Assembly: GCA_014381925.1 (NCBI GenBank)
Contig: JACNKR010000061.1
Coordinates: 1 to 34,022 of the forward strand
Source of the DNA: Fidelibacterota bacterium
Lineage (GTDB): Bacteria > Fidelibacterota > Marinisomatia > SCGC-AAA003-L08 > GCA-2689995
DNA: 34,022 nucleotides
Direction of reading: 5' to 3'
Under the pieces are notes generated by a model, which was not told where the DNA came from, made no database searches, and worked only from the letters and a program-made list of their open reading frames with translations. A program made the translations under genes and the position numbers. Every line of letters begins with the position of its first letter. Within the stretch, counting starts at the first letter, position 1. This document shows positions 1 to 6,839 of the stretch, one piece after another.

Positions 1-31
1 AGTACTTTTTTTACAGGGGCTAAATACAAGG

Positions 32-43
32 GGACTTCCTATG
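32..43 (+). repeat. Repeated initiation region, copy 1 (GGACTTCCTATG)
   Basis: Twelve bases ending in the start codon at 41 recur exactly at 377-388 before the next gene. GGA is the Shine-Dalgarno core with a six-base spacer; the arms GGA and TCC are inverted, so a protein-binding site over the ribosome binding site is possible. It may equally be an optimised initiation region copied within the element. Confidence 0.5.
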
Positions 44-367
44 AGAAAAAAAATATTAGATTCTAAAATATGTAACACATGTAATGAATTAGTAATGATA
101 AAAAAATTTTATTTAAATAAAAAAAGTATTGATGGATTTGATTATTCGTGCATCGTTTGTAGAAAAAAATATCAAAATGATTATTATTTAAAAAATAGAA
201 AAATCATAAGTGAGAGAAATAAAAAAAATAGAGAAAAATTAAGTGATGCATATATAAAAAAATTAATTGTTGCAAATAGTAATTTAAGTCATTCAGATAT
301 TCCAAAAGAATTGATTCAAGCAAAAAGACAACATCTTGAATTAAAAAGATACTTATTAAATAATTGA
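41..367 (+). CDS. Small phage-type zinc-binding protein
   Basis: A 108-aa protein with two Cys pairs near the N-terminus (CNTC at about residues 11-14 and CIVC at about 37-40), which would hold one zinc ion, followed by a long, Lys-rich helical part and an IPKELIQAKR-type tail. Proteins with this plan (a C-x2-C...C-x2-C ribbon, then 'YYxxN...', then a 'IPKELIxxKR' tail) are common in phages and prophages and have no settled function. It is preceded by GGACTTCCT at a good distance from ATG. It is the first gene seen in the element and is followed 18 bases later by another gene with the same initiation region, so the two are probably cotranscribed. DNA or RNA binding is likely but inferred. Confidence 0.65.
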   Translation: MRKKILDSKICNTCNELVMIKKFYLNKKSIDGFDYSCIVCRKKYQNDYYLKNRKIISERNKKNREKLSDAYIKKLIVANSNLSHSDIPKELIQAKRQHLELKRYLLNN

Positions 368-376
368 AATGAAAAA

Positions 377-388
377 GGACTTCCTATG
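377..388 (+). repeat. Repeated initiation region, copy 2 (GGACTTCCTATG)
   Basis: Exact 12-base copy of positions 32-43, again ending in a start codon (386). Here it is extended on the left to AAGGA, giving AGGA and TCCT arms around CT. The next gene (1404) has the looser form GGAATTATCTTATG. Confidence 0.5.
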
Positions 389-1297
389 ACTAAAAATTAC
401 AAAGAATATGAAAAAATAATTATTGATGAAGTTTTATCCATAGACAATTTATATTATGGTTCAATTCGCAAAAACAATCAAGGTGAAAATATTTATAACG
501 GGCGTGATTTTATTCAATATAGATTAATGGAAATGCTATTCCAAAAACCTACTCGGAAACCATTTACTGAAGATCAAGAATTGGATCAATTACCGTCAAT
601 GAATAAGGCATGTACAATAGTTGATGAACTTATAAAAAAATACGAGTTTGGAGAATTTGAGGAACGAGTAAGGGAGTTCACTTGTAAATTAGTACCCTAT
701 TTAATTTTACAAGAAAAAGGTATAAAAGAACTGTACAAAAAGGGGTTAAAAGTTAATAAACAAAAAAATGATGATTCAATTACATTTCTAAAATTTATAA
801 AATTACATCAAACAACGGCGAATATGTTATTGGGTCAAATTATGGATATTGAAGTATTTAGTGGTGGAGGATATCGAAATTTTCAGTATAAACAGGAAAA
901 TATTGATTTTTGGCTAAAATATTATGATTTTGAGAAAAATAGATTAAAGCAGAAACCTACAACAAAGACGGCTAAATATATTTTAATGGAACCTCATTTA
1001 TTACCCTTGGTATTTGGATTAAATTCTATTACCAGTAATAAACAAAGAAATAATTTTATTTGTGAATTATTTACGGAGTTTGAATTTGAAAATTATAAAA
1101 AAACATTTGAACCGAGAATAATGGATTATAAATCTATTGATAAAAAAATTAGGGACTATCTTAAAAATTTAATTAGTTCAAATAAAGATAATCAAGAAAT
1201 TTTTGAAGTATTTTTTAAAAATCCAATAAAAATAGTAACTAAACCTTTAAAAGGAGATGAATTAAAAAAAATAAAAACGGGGCATTCTATTCATTAA
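386..1297 (+). CDS. Unknown 303-aa protein of the mobile element
   Basis: I do not recognise this family. The protein has no signal peptide and no membrane segment, is rich in Lys, Asn, Phe and Tyr, and looks mostly helical and cytoplasmic. Its N-terminal third contains 'NIYNGRDFIQYRLMEMLF' and a short 'LPSMNKACTIVDELIKKY' stretch; the middle has a Gly-rich turn (SGGGY). No nuclease, ATPase or zinc motif is evident. It follows the zinc protein by 18 bases and shares its initiation region, so the two are likely one transcript. It is followed by a GC-rich hairpin region, after which the replication genes begin. A regulatory or host-interaction role would fit the position but nothing in the sequence proves it. 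Confidence 0.6.
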   Translation: MTKNYKEYEKIIIDEVLSIDNLYYGSIRKNNQGENIYNGRDFIQYRLMEMLFQKPTRKPFTEDQELDQLPSMNKACTIVDELIKKYEFGEFEERVREFTCKLVPYLILQEKGIKELYKKGLKVNKQKNDDSITFLKFIKLHQTTANMLLGQIMDIEVFSGGGYRNFQYKQENIDFWLKYYDFEKNRLKQKPTTKTAKYILMEPHLLPLVFGLNSITSNKQRNNFICELFTEFEFENYKKTFEPRIMDYKSIDKKIRDYLKNLISSNKDNQEIFEVFFKNPIKIVTKPLKGDELKKIKTGHSIH

Positions 1298-1305
1298 TAA
1301 TTATG

Positions 1306-1336
1306 CTCGGGGTTACTCGGGTTCTACTACCCCCGA
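1306..1336. other. GC-rich hairpin between early gene pair and replication block
   Basis: In the 106-base gap between 1297 and 1404, CTCGGGGTT (1306-1314) and CTCGGGTT (1316-1323) form a near direct repeat, and TCGGGG (1307-1312) can pair with CCCCGA (1331-1336). This is strikingly GC-rich for the region. There is no T-run after it, so a simple intrinsic terminator is doubtful; a protein-binding site or single-strand origin structure is possible. Confidence 0.4.
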
Positions 1337-1403
1337 CCAAGCAAATAATAAATATCCCTAATATATATGCCATAGAAATAATAATAAAGAAAGGAATTAT
1401 CTT

Positions 1404-1604
1404 ATGGCAAATGACAAAGGCTTATTCAGGAACGAATTGGCTCAAAAAACAAAAGCACCGTTTTACCTCATAAACTACTTATATAGCTTAGGCAAACTAC
1501 CCCTGATTAAAAAAGGTAAGCAAGGCAGAGCACATATCTATGCCCCTGAATGTATAAATATCATCAATAAATACCGCTCTGAGGCTAATAATCATGCAGT
1601 ATAA
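1404..1604 (+). CDS. Small helix-turn-helix protein
   Basis: A 66-aa protein with 'ELAQKTKAPFYLINYLYSLGKLPLIKKGKQGRA'-type layout: a helix, a turn, a recognition-like helix, then a Lys/Arg-rich wing. This resembles the short MerR/excisionase-like DNA-binding proteins found in mobile elements. A good ribosome binding site (AAAGGA) lies before ATG 1404. Its last codons overlap the start of the next HTH gene at 1594, so the pair is translationally coupled. Likely a regulator or a recombination directionality factor of the element; the assignment rests on pattern only. Confidence 0.6.
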   Translation: MANDKGLFRNELAQKTKAPFYLINYLYSLGKLPLIKKGKQGRAHIYAPECINIINKYRSEANNHAV

Positions 1605-1827
1605 TGAAGCTATCCAATTACAGCTAAACAGGATTACAAGACTATTAGAATCCAAACTACTCCCTGAATATTTAACTATAAAAGAATCCAGTCAATTACT
1701 TAAATGTTCTCAATCTACAATTAGAAAAATGCTAAAAAATGGTGATATTCCATTTAGTCGATTAAATTCAAGCATTAAATCAAGTGTACTTATAAAACGA
1801 TCTGAATTATTAAAGGTGGTGAAATGA
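1594..1827 (+). CDS. Excisionase/MerR-type helix-turn-helix protein
   Basis: A 77-aa protein whose residues 25-77 match the familiar 'LTIKESSQLLKCSQSTIRKMLKNGDIPFSR...' pattern of the HTH_17 excisionase family: tolerance helix, recognition helix around STIRKML, then the NGDIPF turn and a short wing ending in KRSELLK. In integrative elements such proteins bind attachment or promoter DNA and help the integrase excise, or act as AlpA-like regulators. The start overlaps the end of the preceding HTH gene and the stop overlaps the next start (ATGA at 1824-1827), showing an operon. Which of the two small HTH proteins is the true excisionase cannot be told from sequence. Confidence 0.7.
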   Translation: MQYNEAIQLQLNRITRLLESKLLPEYLTIKESSQLLKCSQSTIRKMLKNGDIPFSRLNSSIKSSVLIKRSELLKVVK

Positions 1828-2039
1828 ATAAAAAAATATTATCAGTTAATTTTAATTTAGATGAGGGCAATTTTAATATTACTCAAATCCCTAAGCACCT
1901 GAGAGAGAACCATTATTTTCTTGCAGAACTAATGAATTCTACACTTAGCAGTTTATTAAATAAAGAAGAAATGAAAAATGATTGTAATCTAATTTCAATG
2001 ATGAATGATGTATCAGAGCCAAAAAACGATGAAAAATAA
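1824..2039 (+). CDS. Unknown 71-aa protein
   Basis: A short acidic protein without recognisable motif: 'ILSVNFNLDEGNFNITQIPKHLRENHYFLAELMNSTLSSLLNKEEMKND'. The start codon overlaps the stop of the excisionase-like gene by four bases and its end overlaps the next start by eleven, so it is an authentic member of the operon rather than a chance frame. The size and position suit an accessory replication or regulatory factor. No function is assigned. Confidence 0.5.
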   Translation: MNKKILSVNFNLDEGNFNITQIPKHLRENHYFLAELMNSTLSSLLNKEEMKNDCNLISMMNDVSEPKNDEK

Positions 2040-2790
2040 AGGAATTTGGCTCCCCATTGAAATAATTAGAAATAAATCATTATCTAATAATGAAAAATTG
2101 CTATTAATGGAAATAAATCAATTATCTATGCTCGATAAAGGATGTATAGCAAGTAATTCACATTTTGCAGAGCTGTTTCAAATTAATAAAACGGCTGTTT
2201 CAAGATTAGTAAATTCACTGATAAAAAAAGGCTTAATTGAATCAATAATAAAAAAAGGGAGCCGAAATACATTTAGAACAATTATTATAAAAAAAGGTAC
2301 TAACAAATTGTTATCAAGGTATAAACAAAATGTTAATGGGGTACTAACAAATTGTTTAGAGACTAAAGAGAATAAAACAACTAATAATACAAAGAGTATA
2401 ATAAAAAAGAATATATCCCCTGAAAATAAATTTTCAGAGTTTATACCTTTATCATTGGAATTTCATAAAAACCAAAAAAAAGCTGGTTATCATCATTTAG
2501 ATTTTAAAAGCCCAATTACAGAAAAATCTAAAATTGTAATTTCAGGTGCTGAAACTTTAGATAAAATAAATATATTAGATAATGAACCTATTGCGGAAAT
2601 AAAAAAAGTATTAGACTTCATATTATCGGATTGTTTTTGGAGTAAGCAAATAATCTCACTTTCAGGATTAAGAGCAAAAAAGAGTAATGGAAATATAAAA
2701 TACTTCAATGTAAAGAATAATATGCTCCCAAATAATTCAAATGAAATTCAGGATGAATTAGTTTCATTGAGCGATTGGGGTACAAATTGA
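2029..2790 (+). CDS. Winged-helix replication initiator-like protein
   Basis: About 253 aa. Residues 1-85 form a winged helix: 'KNKGIWLPIEIIRNKSLSNNEKLLLMEI' followed by 'SNSHFAELFQINKTAVSRLVNSLIKKGLIES', the style of the N-terminal domain of phage replication initiators and DnaD-like proteins. The rest is a Lys-rich linker and a small C-terminal part with 'ILSDCFWSKQIISLSGLR', like the tail of helicase-loading proteins. I take ATG 2029, where ATGAAAAATAA overlaps the previous stop, because homology starts there; an upstream ATG at 2005 in frame would add eight unlikely residues. The helicase gene follows directly with overlapping ends, which supports origin recognition and helicase loading as the role. 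Confidence 0.65.
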   Translation: MKNKGIWLPIEIIRNKSLSNNEKLLLMEINQLSMLDKGCIASNSHFAELFQINKTAVSRLVNSLIKKGLIESIIKKGSRNTFRTIIIKKGTNKLLSRYKQNVNGVLTNCLETKENKTTNNTKSIIKKNISPENKFSEFIPLSLEFHKNQKKAGYHHLDFKSPITEKSKIVISGAETLDKINILDNEPIAEIKKVLDFILSDCFWSKQIISLSGLRAKKSNGNIKYFNVKNNMLPNNSNEIQDELVSLSDWGTN

Positions 2791-4118
2791 ATCAATTTAA
2801 TAACGAAAAATTCCATAAAGATATAATACCAATTTGTCGTGATGATGAATTAATTGTAATCGGTACATTAATCCATGATTTTGAAAATGCTGTTGAATAT
2901 GTAAATGAGATTAAATTAGAGCATTTCCATGATTTGAATCACCGACTTATTTTTAGAGCAATAAATAAATTATTATTAAATGAAAAAATAAATCCCCAAA
3001 GTATAATTAACTATCTTACTGATATTGGGAAACTTGACCAAATTGGTGGGGCTTATTTTATTACATGGTTATATGATTTTAATTTAATTTCGCAATTACC
3101 TCAATCAATTCAACGATTAACAGAAGTTTACAAACGGCGTGAATATTATGAATTAGGTCGAAAATTAAATAATTCTTACCAAATTAAAAGTAATGGAATA
3201 GAAAAACTAATATTTGATGCTGTTGAAAATATTGAATCAAATTCAATAGGTGGGTATGTAGAAATTAATAAATCAATTGATGTTTTATTAGATGATATGA
3301 CCGAGCGTTTTGAAAATGGAACACCTCCTGGAATAAGTACGGGGTTTAATGATTTGGATGAAATAATTACTGGGTTTGAACCAGGTGATTTAATAATTAT
3401 TGGTGCATGTACTTCACACGGTAAAACGGCTTTAGGTTTGAATATTGGAGTGAATATAGCTAAACAGGGACTGCCTGTGGCTGTTGTATCTTTAGAAATG
3501 CCAAGTAATCAATTAAACCAAAGATTAATCTGTAGTGAAGCGAAATTGGACTGCCAAAAAGCTAAAAATAATGAATTGAGCAATAAAGAAATGAATCGTT
3601 TTTTTAAATTGGCTGAATCGGTAAAAGAATATCCTATTTACATTGATGAAAGCCGAAATAATACAATTTCAAAAATAATCACCAGGGCAAAACTACAATG
3701 TAAACGGAAAAAAATTAAGGTTTTAATTATTGATTATTTGCAACTCATTAAAATTGGTGATACCTCTGAAAACCGAAACTTAGAACTATCTGAAATTACG
3801 ATGGCATTAAAACGCTTTGCATTACAAGAAAATATTACGGTGCTTTGCCTGGCTCAATTAAATAGAAAAGCCTCTGGAAAGGCTCCTTTAATATCTGAAT
3901 TACGAGATAGTGGTGCCATTGAGCAAGATGCAGACAAGGTAATATTACTTTGGAGACCAGAGCAGGACGGCATACGAGGAAAAGAAGATTTTACAGGGGT
4001 AGCCTTACTTAATATTGCAAAAAATCGAAATGGAAAAACAGGAAAAATAAAACTATCCTTTAATGCTAAATCGATATCGTTTAGAGATTATTCATATTAT
4101 GGTGGCTTTAATGATTAA
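2775..4118 (+). CDS. DnaB-type replicative helicase
   Basis: A protein of about 447 aa with the full DnaB plan: an N-terminal helical domain (DELIVIGTLI...HFHDLNHRLIFRAI) and a RecA-like domain with Walker A GACTSHGKTA at about residue 210-219, Walker B 'VLIIDYLQLI' at about 315, and the 'LRDSGAIEQDADKVILL' motif near 375-390. It unwinds DNA 5' to 3' at a replication fork as a hexamer. Length is normal for DnaB. The start is uncertain: no ATG fits, and TTG 2775 or TTG 2787 must be used; the latter overlaps the preceding stop at 2788-2790. Walker A has Cys and His in place of the usual 'RPSM', so this copy is divergent from the host type. Element-borne, not the host gene. Confidence 0.85.
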   Translation: MGYKLNQFNNEKFHKDIIPICRDDELIVIGTLIHDFENAVEYVNEIKLEHFHDLNHRLIFRAINKLLLNEKINPQSIINYLTDIGKLDQIGGAYFITWLYDFNLISQLPQSIQRLTEVYKRREYYELGRKLNNSYQIKSNGIEKLIFDAVENIESNSIGGYVEINKSIDVLLDDMTERFENGTPPGISTGFNDLDEIITGFEPGDLIIIGACTSHGKTALGLNIGVNIAKQGLPVAVVSLEMPSNQLNQRLICSEAKLDCQKAKNNELSNKEMNRFFKLAESVKEYPIYIDESRNNTISKIITRAKLQCKRKKIKVLIIDYLQLIKIGDTSENRNLELSEITMALKRFALQENITVLCLAQLNRKASGKAPLISELRDSGAIEQDADKVILLWRPEQDGIRGKEDFTGVALLNIAKNRNGKTGKIKLSFNAKSISFRDYSYYGGFND

Positions 4119-4944
4119 GTTAATAAAAGGTGACTTTTTTAATCATTGTGAGTCTATCAAAAAAAACAGCATTGATTTAATATTAACCGATCCACCTTTT
4201 AATTGTTTAGAGGATGTTCAAAAATGGGATGTTGCTTTAGATTGGTTTAAATTAGAAGAAATATTTAATGAACTTTTAAATCCGAATGGGCAGGTAGTGA
4301 TGTTCTGTGACTTGAATTTGTTAATAGAAATTAGAAATACATTTAGTAAATATTTGAAATATAGGTATTACATGATATGGCAAAAAACATCACCAATGCC
4401 GATTAGCATAATGAGACCCCTTCCAGATACAGAATTCATTTTAGTATTTAAAAAAAAAGGTTCTCAAGAAAAAAATCTAACTTGGAATTATAAATATTTA
4501 GGTGAAAGAAGTAAGCCTTTTAAAAAGATAAATTATGATAAATCAATATCAGTTAGAAAAGGATTGAAGAAAGAAGTAAATATAAATCTTTCTGGATACA
4601 GACTCCCAAGGCAGATTTTTACTTTCCCTAATAAGCCTAATATGAAAATTGAAGAACGAACCAAGCACCCTACGCAAAAACCGTTAGGACTTTTAAAAAA
4701 ATTAATAGCCTGTTATTCAAATGAACAAGATAAAATCTTAGACCCATTTTCAGGTAGTGCTACTACATTAATTGGATGCCATAATTTAAACCGTAATTGT
4801 TTAGGCTTTGAATTAGATGAAATTTATTACAATGAAGCAAAGCAACGAATTGAAAGGCATACGAGCCAAACAGATTTATTTGGTACATTATTGCCACAAA
4901 ATAGAGATACAGGCACAGATTTGAAATTAAACACCTTATTTTAA
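4111..4944 (+). CDS. Orphan DNA methyltransferase, beta class (N6-adenine or N4-cytosine)
   Basis: About 277 aa. DPPF (motif IV, catalytic) is at residues 27-30 and the SAM-binding motif I 'DPFSGSATT' at about 211, with the variable target-recognition part between them; this IV-TRD-I order defines the beta class. A 'KHPTQKP' element before motif I is also typical. I start it at ATG 4111, with GGTGG upstream, overlapping the helicase stop; 16 further residues upstream in frame lie inside the helicase gene. No restriction endonuclease is adjacent, so it is an orphan enzyme as often found in phages and plasmids, used to protect element DNA or to mark it for regulation. The recognition site cannot be deduced. 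Confidence 0.85.
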   Translation: MIKLIKGDFFNHCESIKKNSIDLILTDPPFNCLEDVQKWDVALDWFKLEEIFNELLNPNGQVVMFCDLNLLIEIRNTFSKYLKYRYYMIWQKTSPMPISIMRPLPDTEFILVFKKKGSQEKNLTWNYKYLGERSKPFKKINYDKSISVRKGLKKEVNINLSGYRLPRQIFTFPNKPNMKIEERTKHPTQKPLGLLKKLIACYSNEQDKILDPFSGSATTLIGCHNLNRNCLGFELDEIYYNEAKQRIERHTSQTDLFGTLLPQNRDTGTDLKLNTLF

Positions 4945-4971
4945 ATATTACATAGATGGAGGCAATGAAAA

Positions 4972-5289
4972 ATGAAAATTAAAACTGATAAACAGAAAGC
5001 TAAACAGTTACAGCCCTTTCATTTCAAAAAGGGAAAATCTGGAAACCCTAAAGGACGACCACCTAAAAATAGATGTATTCCTGATATATTAAAAAAAATT
5101 ACAGATGAACAAATAGCAGGTGATGAATCTAAGCTTTATCAAATATTAAATGAAGTTGTGAATAGAGCCTTAGCAGGTGATAATTGGTGCATTCAGTTTA
5201 TTGCTGACAGAATGGAAGGTAGACCGTCTCAGGTGGTCCAGAATCAAAGTGAAGAATTACCAAGTGGATTTACAACAACTATTATTTAA
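4972..5289 (+). CDS. DUF5681-type protein
   Basis: A 105-aa protein with the 'FKKGKSGNPKGRPPKN' signature of DUF5681 at about residues 18-33, followed by a helical part 'LNEVVNRALAGDNWCIQFIADRMEGRP'. DUF5681 proteins occur widely in phages, plasmids and integrated elements and are often near terminase or methyltransferase genes; their function is not established, though the Lys/Arg-Gly-Pro signature suggests nucleic acid binding. GGAGG at 4958-4962 and spacing select ATG 4972 over the ATG at 4965, which runs into a stop after five codons. Separated from the integrase by 115 AT-rich bases. Confidence 0.75.
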   Translation: MKIKTDKQKAKQLQPFHFKKGKSGNPKGRPPKNRCIPDILKKITDEQIAGDESKLYQILNEVVNRALAGDNWCIQFIADRMEGRPSQVVQNQSEELPSGFTTTII

Positions 5290-5404
5290 TAGGTAGTAAA
5301 ATATACCGATTAAGATAATATTTTAATGTTTGACTTTAATCTATTAGGTATAAGATATTATAGTATAATTTTATTATTATTATTCTAAAAAACAGGGGTA
5401 AAAA

Positions 5405-6403
5405 ATGGCTTCAATGAGGAAATTAAAAGGAAAGTTTTATATACGGATTAGGTATAATGGAAAAGAAAAATTGATACCAACATTTACGGGTATAAAAAGA
5501 GACGCTGAAATTATATTAAAAAAATATAAACACAATGAACAGGAAGTAAAATTGAATCTTACTGAGCATTTATTAGACCGTAATTTTACAATTAGTGATA
5601 GTATCAATTATTTTAAAAGGAGATACCAAACTGAAAAAGGAATTGAAAATAGTACGCTGAAAAGTTATCTTGTAGCATTGAATGATTTTAATGTATGCTT
5701 TGGCTCTAAAACTTCAATAAATGAGCTTAAAAGAGATAACTACCACGAACTGATAAACTACCTAAATATAAGATTAAACCCTGTCACGGTAAATATTAGA
5801 TTGAGGTCAATTCGGACTTTCTTTAATTATCTTTTAGAATCTGAAAAAATAAAGAAGCTTCCTTTTAAAATTTCTCAGGTTAAAATTGACCAGTCACCAC
5901 CAAAATATTTATTACCAAGTGAATTAGAACAAATATATTCATTAATTGAAGATGAAAAGCTATTAGCCACATATAAAACTTTTGAAGTAACTGGTATGAG
6001 GGTTGGAGAATTACAAAACTCTAATAGAGATGGAAATTTTATTATAATCACTAAAACAAAGACAGGTAGAGAGCGAAATATTCCAATTGCAGATGATGAT
6101 ATTAAAAATTATGATTTAGCAAGATTTGAGCCATACTCTACAAGTTGGATTACACGAAATTTTACTAAATATGCAAAACAAGTTTGTAAAAGTAAAATTA
6201 CCGCTCACAGCCTTAGACATACATTTGCGTATAGATCATTATTAAAAACCGATAATATTCAACTTGTACGAGATTTATTAGGGCATACATCAATTAAAAC
6301 AACTCAAATTTATACCCAAATTCCTAAAGAATATTTGAAGAAAAAGTTTACTGATATTTTAATATCTAAATCTGAAAATATTTCTATTCATGCAAGGGCT
6401 TAA
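5405..6403 (+). CDS. Tyrosine recombinase/integrase
   Basis: A 332-aa integrase with all catalytic residues visible: R199 (TGMRVGEL), a beta-hairpin Lys at 217 or 219 (ITKTKTGRER), H268 and R271 (AHSLRHTF), H294 (LLGHTSIKTT) and the nucleophile Y303 (IYTQ). The N-terminal part has an Arm-binding-like segment (residues 1-50) and a core-binding SAM-like domain (about 65-165). It should join the element to a host tRNA gene and, with an excisionase, remove it. It has its own upstream gap (5290-5404) containing TTGACT at 5330 and TATAAT at 5364, which are not ideally spaced, and a ribosome binding site AGGGG before ATG. It lies 72 bases from the tRNA 3' half it targets. Appears intact. Confidence 0.93.
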   Translation: MASMRKLKGKFYIRIRYNGKEKLIPTFTGIKRDAEIILKKYKHNEQEVKLNLTEHLLDRNFTISDSINYFKRRYQTEKGIENSTLKSYLVALNDFNVCFGSKTSINELKRDNYHELINYLNIRLNPVTVNIRLRSIRTFFNYLLESEKIKKLPFKISQVKIDQSPPKYLLPSELEQIYSLIEDEKLLATYKTFEVTGMRVGELQNSNRDGNFIIITKTKTGRERNIPIADDDIKNYDLARFEPYSTSWITRNFTKYAKQVCKSKITAHSLRHTFAYRSLLKTDNIQLVRDLLGHTSIKTTQIYTQIPKEYLKKKFTDILISKSENISIHARA

Positions 6404-6475
6404 AAATGCAAAAAATGGTAATGAAATGGGATACAGAGTGGATACCGAGTTAATTTACCGACGGGGAGCAAAGTT

Positions 6476-6517
6476 CTCATAATCCATTGGTCCGGGGTTC
6501 AAGTCCCTGAGGGCCCA
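6476..6517 (+). tRNA. 3' half of a CAU-anticodon tRNA gene (Ile2 or Met), marking the right attachment site
   Basis: From the anticodon loop CTCATAA (6476-6482) rightwards the sequence folds as a tRNA: TCCAT anticodon-stem strand, variable loop, T arm CGGGG-TTCAAGT-CCCTG, acceptor strand AGGGCCC (6510-6516) and discriminator A. CCA is not encoded. The bases to the left (AAGTT) cannot pair with TCCAT and no GGGCCCT acceptor strand exists upstream, so the gene is split at the anticodon loop. The TTGGTC variable region resembles tRNA-Ile(CAU), but elongator Met cannot be excluded. The intact gene is expected at the other end of the element. Confidence 0.82.
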
Positions 6518-6522
6518 CATTG

Positions 6523-6553
6523 AAAGCCATATTTCTTTATGAAATATGGCTTT
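6523..6553 (+). terminator. Intrinsic terminator behind the tRNA
   Basis: A perfect 13-bp stem, AAAGCCATATTTC paired with GAAATATGGCTTT, around a five-base loop, ending in a short T-run. It lies five bases past the tRNA end, the expected place for the native tRNA terminator, which suggests the tRNA half is the original host 3' end. Confidence 0.85.
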
Positions 6554-6839
6554 TTAAATTATATTACTATTGATGAGCAATATTATCTGAAGGGATAAAA
6601 TAAATTCTAAATCCTTCAATAATATACTTCTAATTTCATATTCAGCAAGATAATATTCATTTTTGATACCAATGTAACTATTCTAGTTAATAATTATATA
6701 CCATTATTAAATTATCTTCAAGGTAAATTAAAAAATCAATCAAATGATATAAAAAATAGATTTAAATTTAATCTATTGAATAAATACAATTATTCAAATC
6801 ATTTTTTTTTAACAGGAAATAATAAAATAGATAATTTAT
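6554..6839. other. AT-rich gap between attachment site and SDR gene
   Basis: No open frame of note, no RNA-like fold and no strong promoter seen. A short inverted repeat AGATT...AATCT occurs near 6757-6775. It probably carries the promoter of the SDR gene at 6840, which has only a distant AGGAA ribosome binding site. Confidence 0.4.

Larger units (their letters stand above)
1..6482 (+). mobile_element. Right part of an integrative mobile element (left end outside window)
   Basis: All ten genes from 41 to 6403 lie on + and are tightly packed, several with overlapping stop and start codons. The set is of mobile-element type: phage-like zinc protein, excisionase-like HTH, HTH replication initiator, DnaB-like helicase, orphan methyltransferase, DUF5681 protein, tyrosine integrase. 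The integrase is last and points at a tRNA 3' half (6476-6517), the usual arrangement at an attachment site. No capsid, terminase, portal, relaxase or type IV secretion gene is visible, so an integrative plasmid or phage satellite is likelier than a full prophage, but the unseen left part could change this. Confidence 0.8.

Noticed and set aside
1..6482. A prophage
   Set aside because: Replication and integration genes are present but no capsid, tail, portal, terminase or lysis gene is seen in this part.
6404..6517. A complete tRNA gene
   Set aside because: No 5' acceptor strand or D arm can be folded upstream, and the anticodon stem lacks its left strand.
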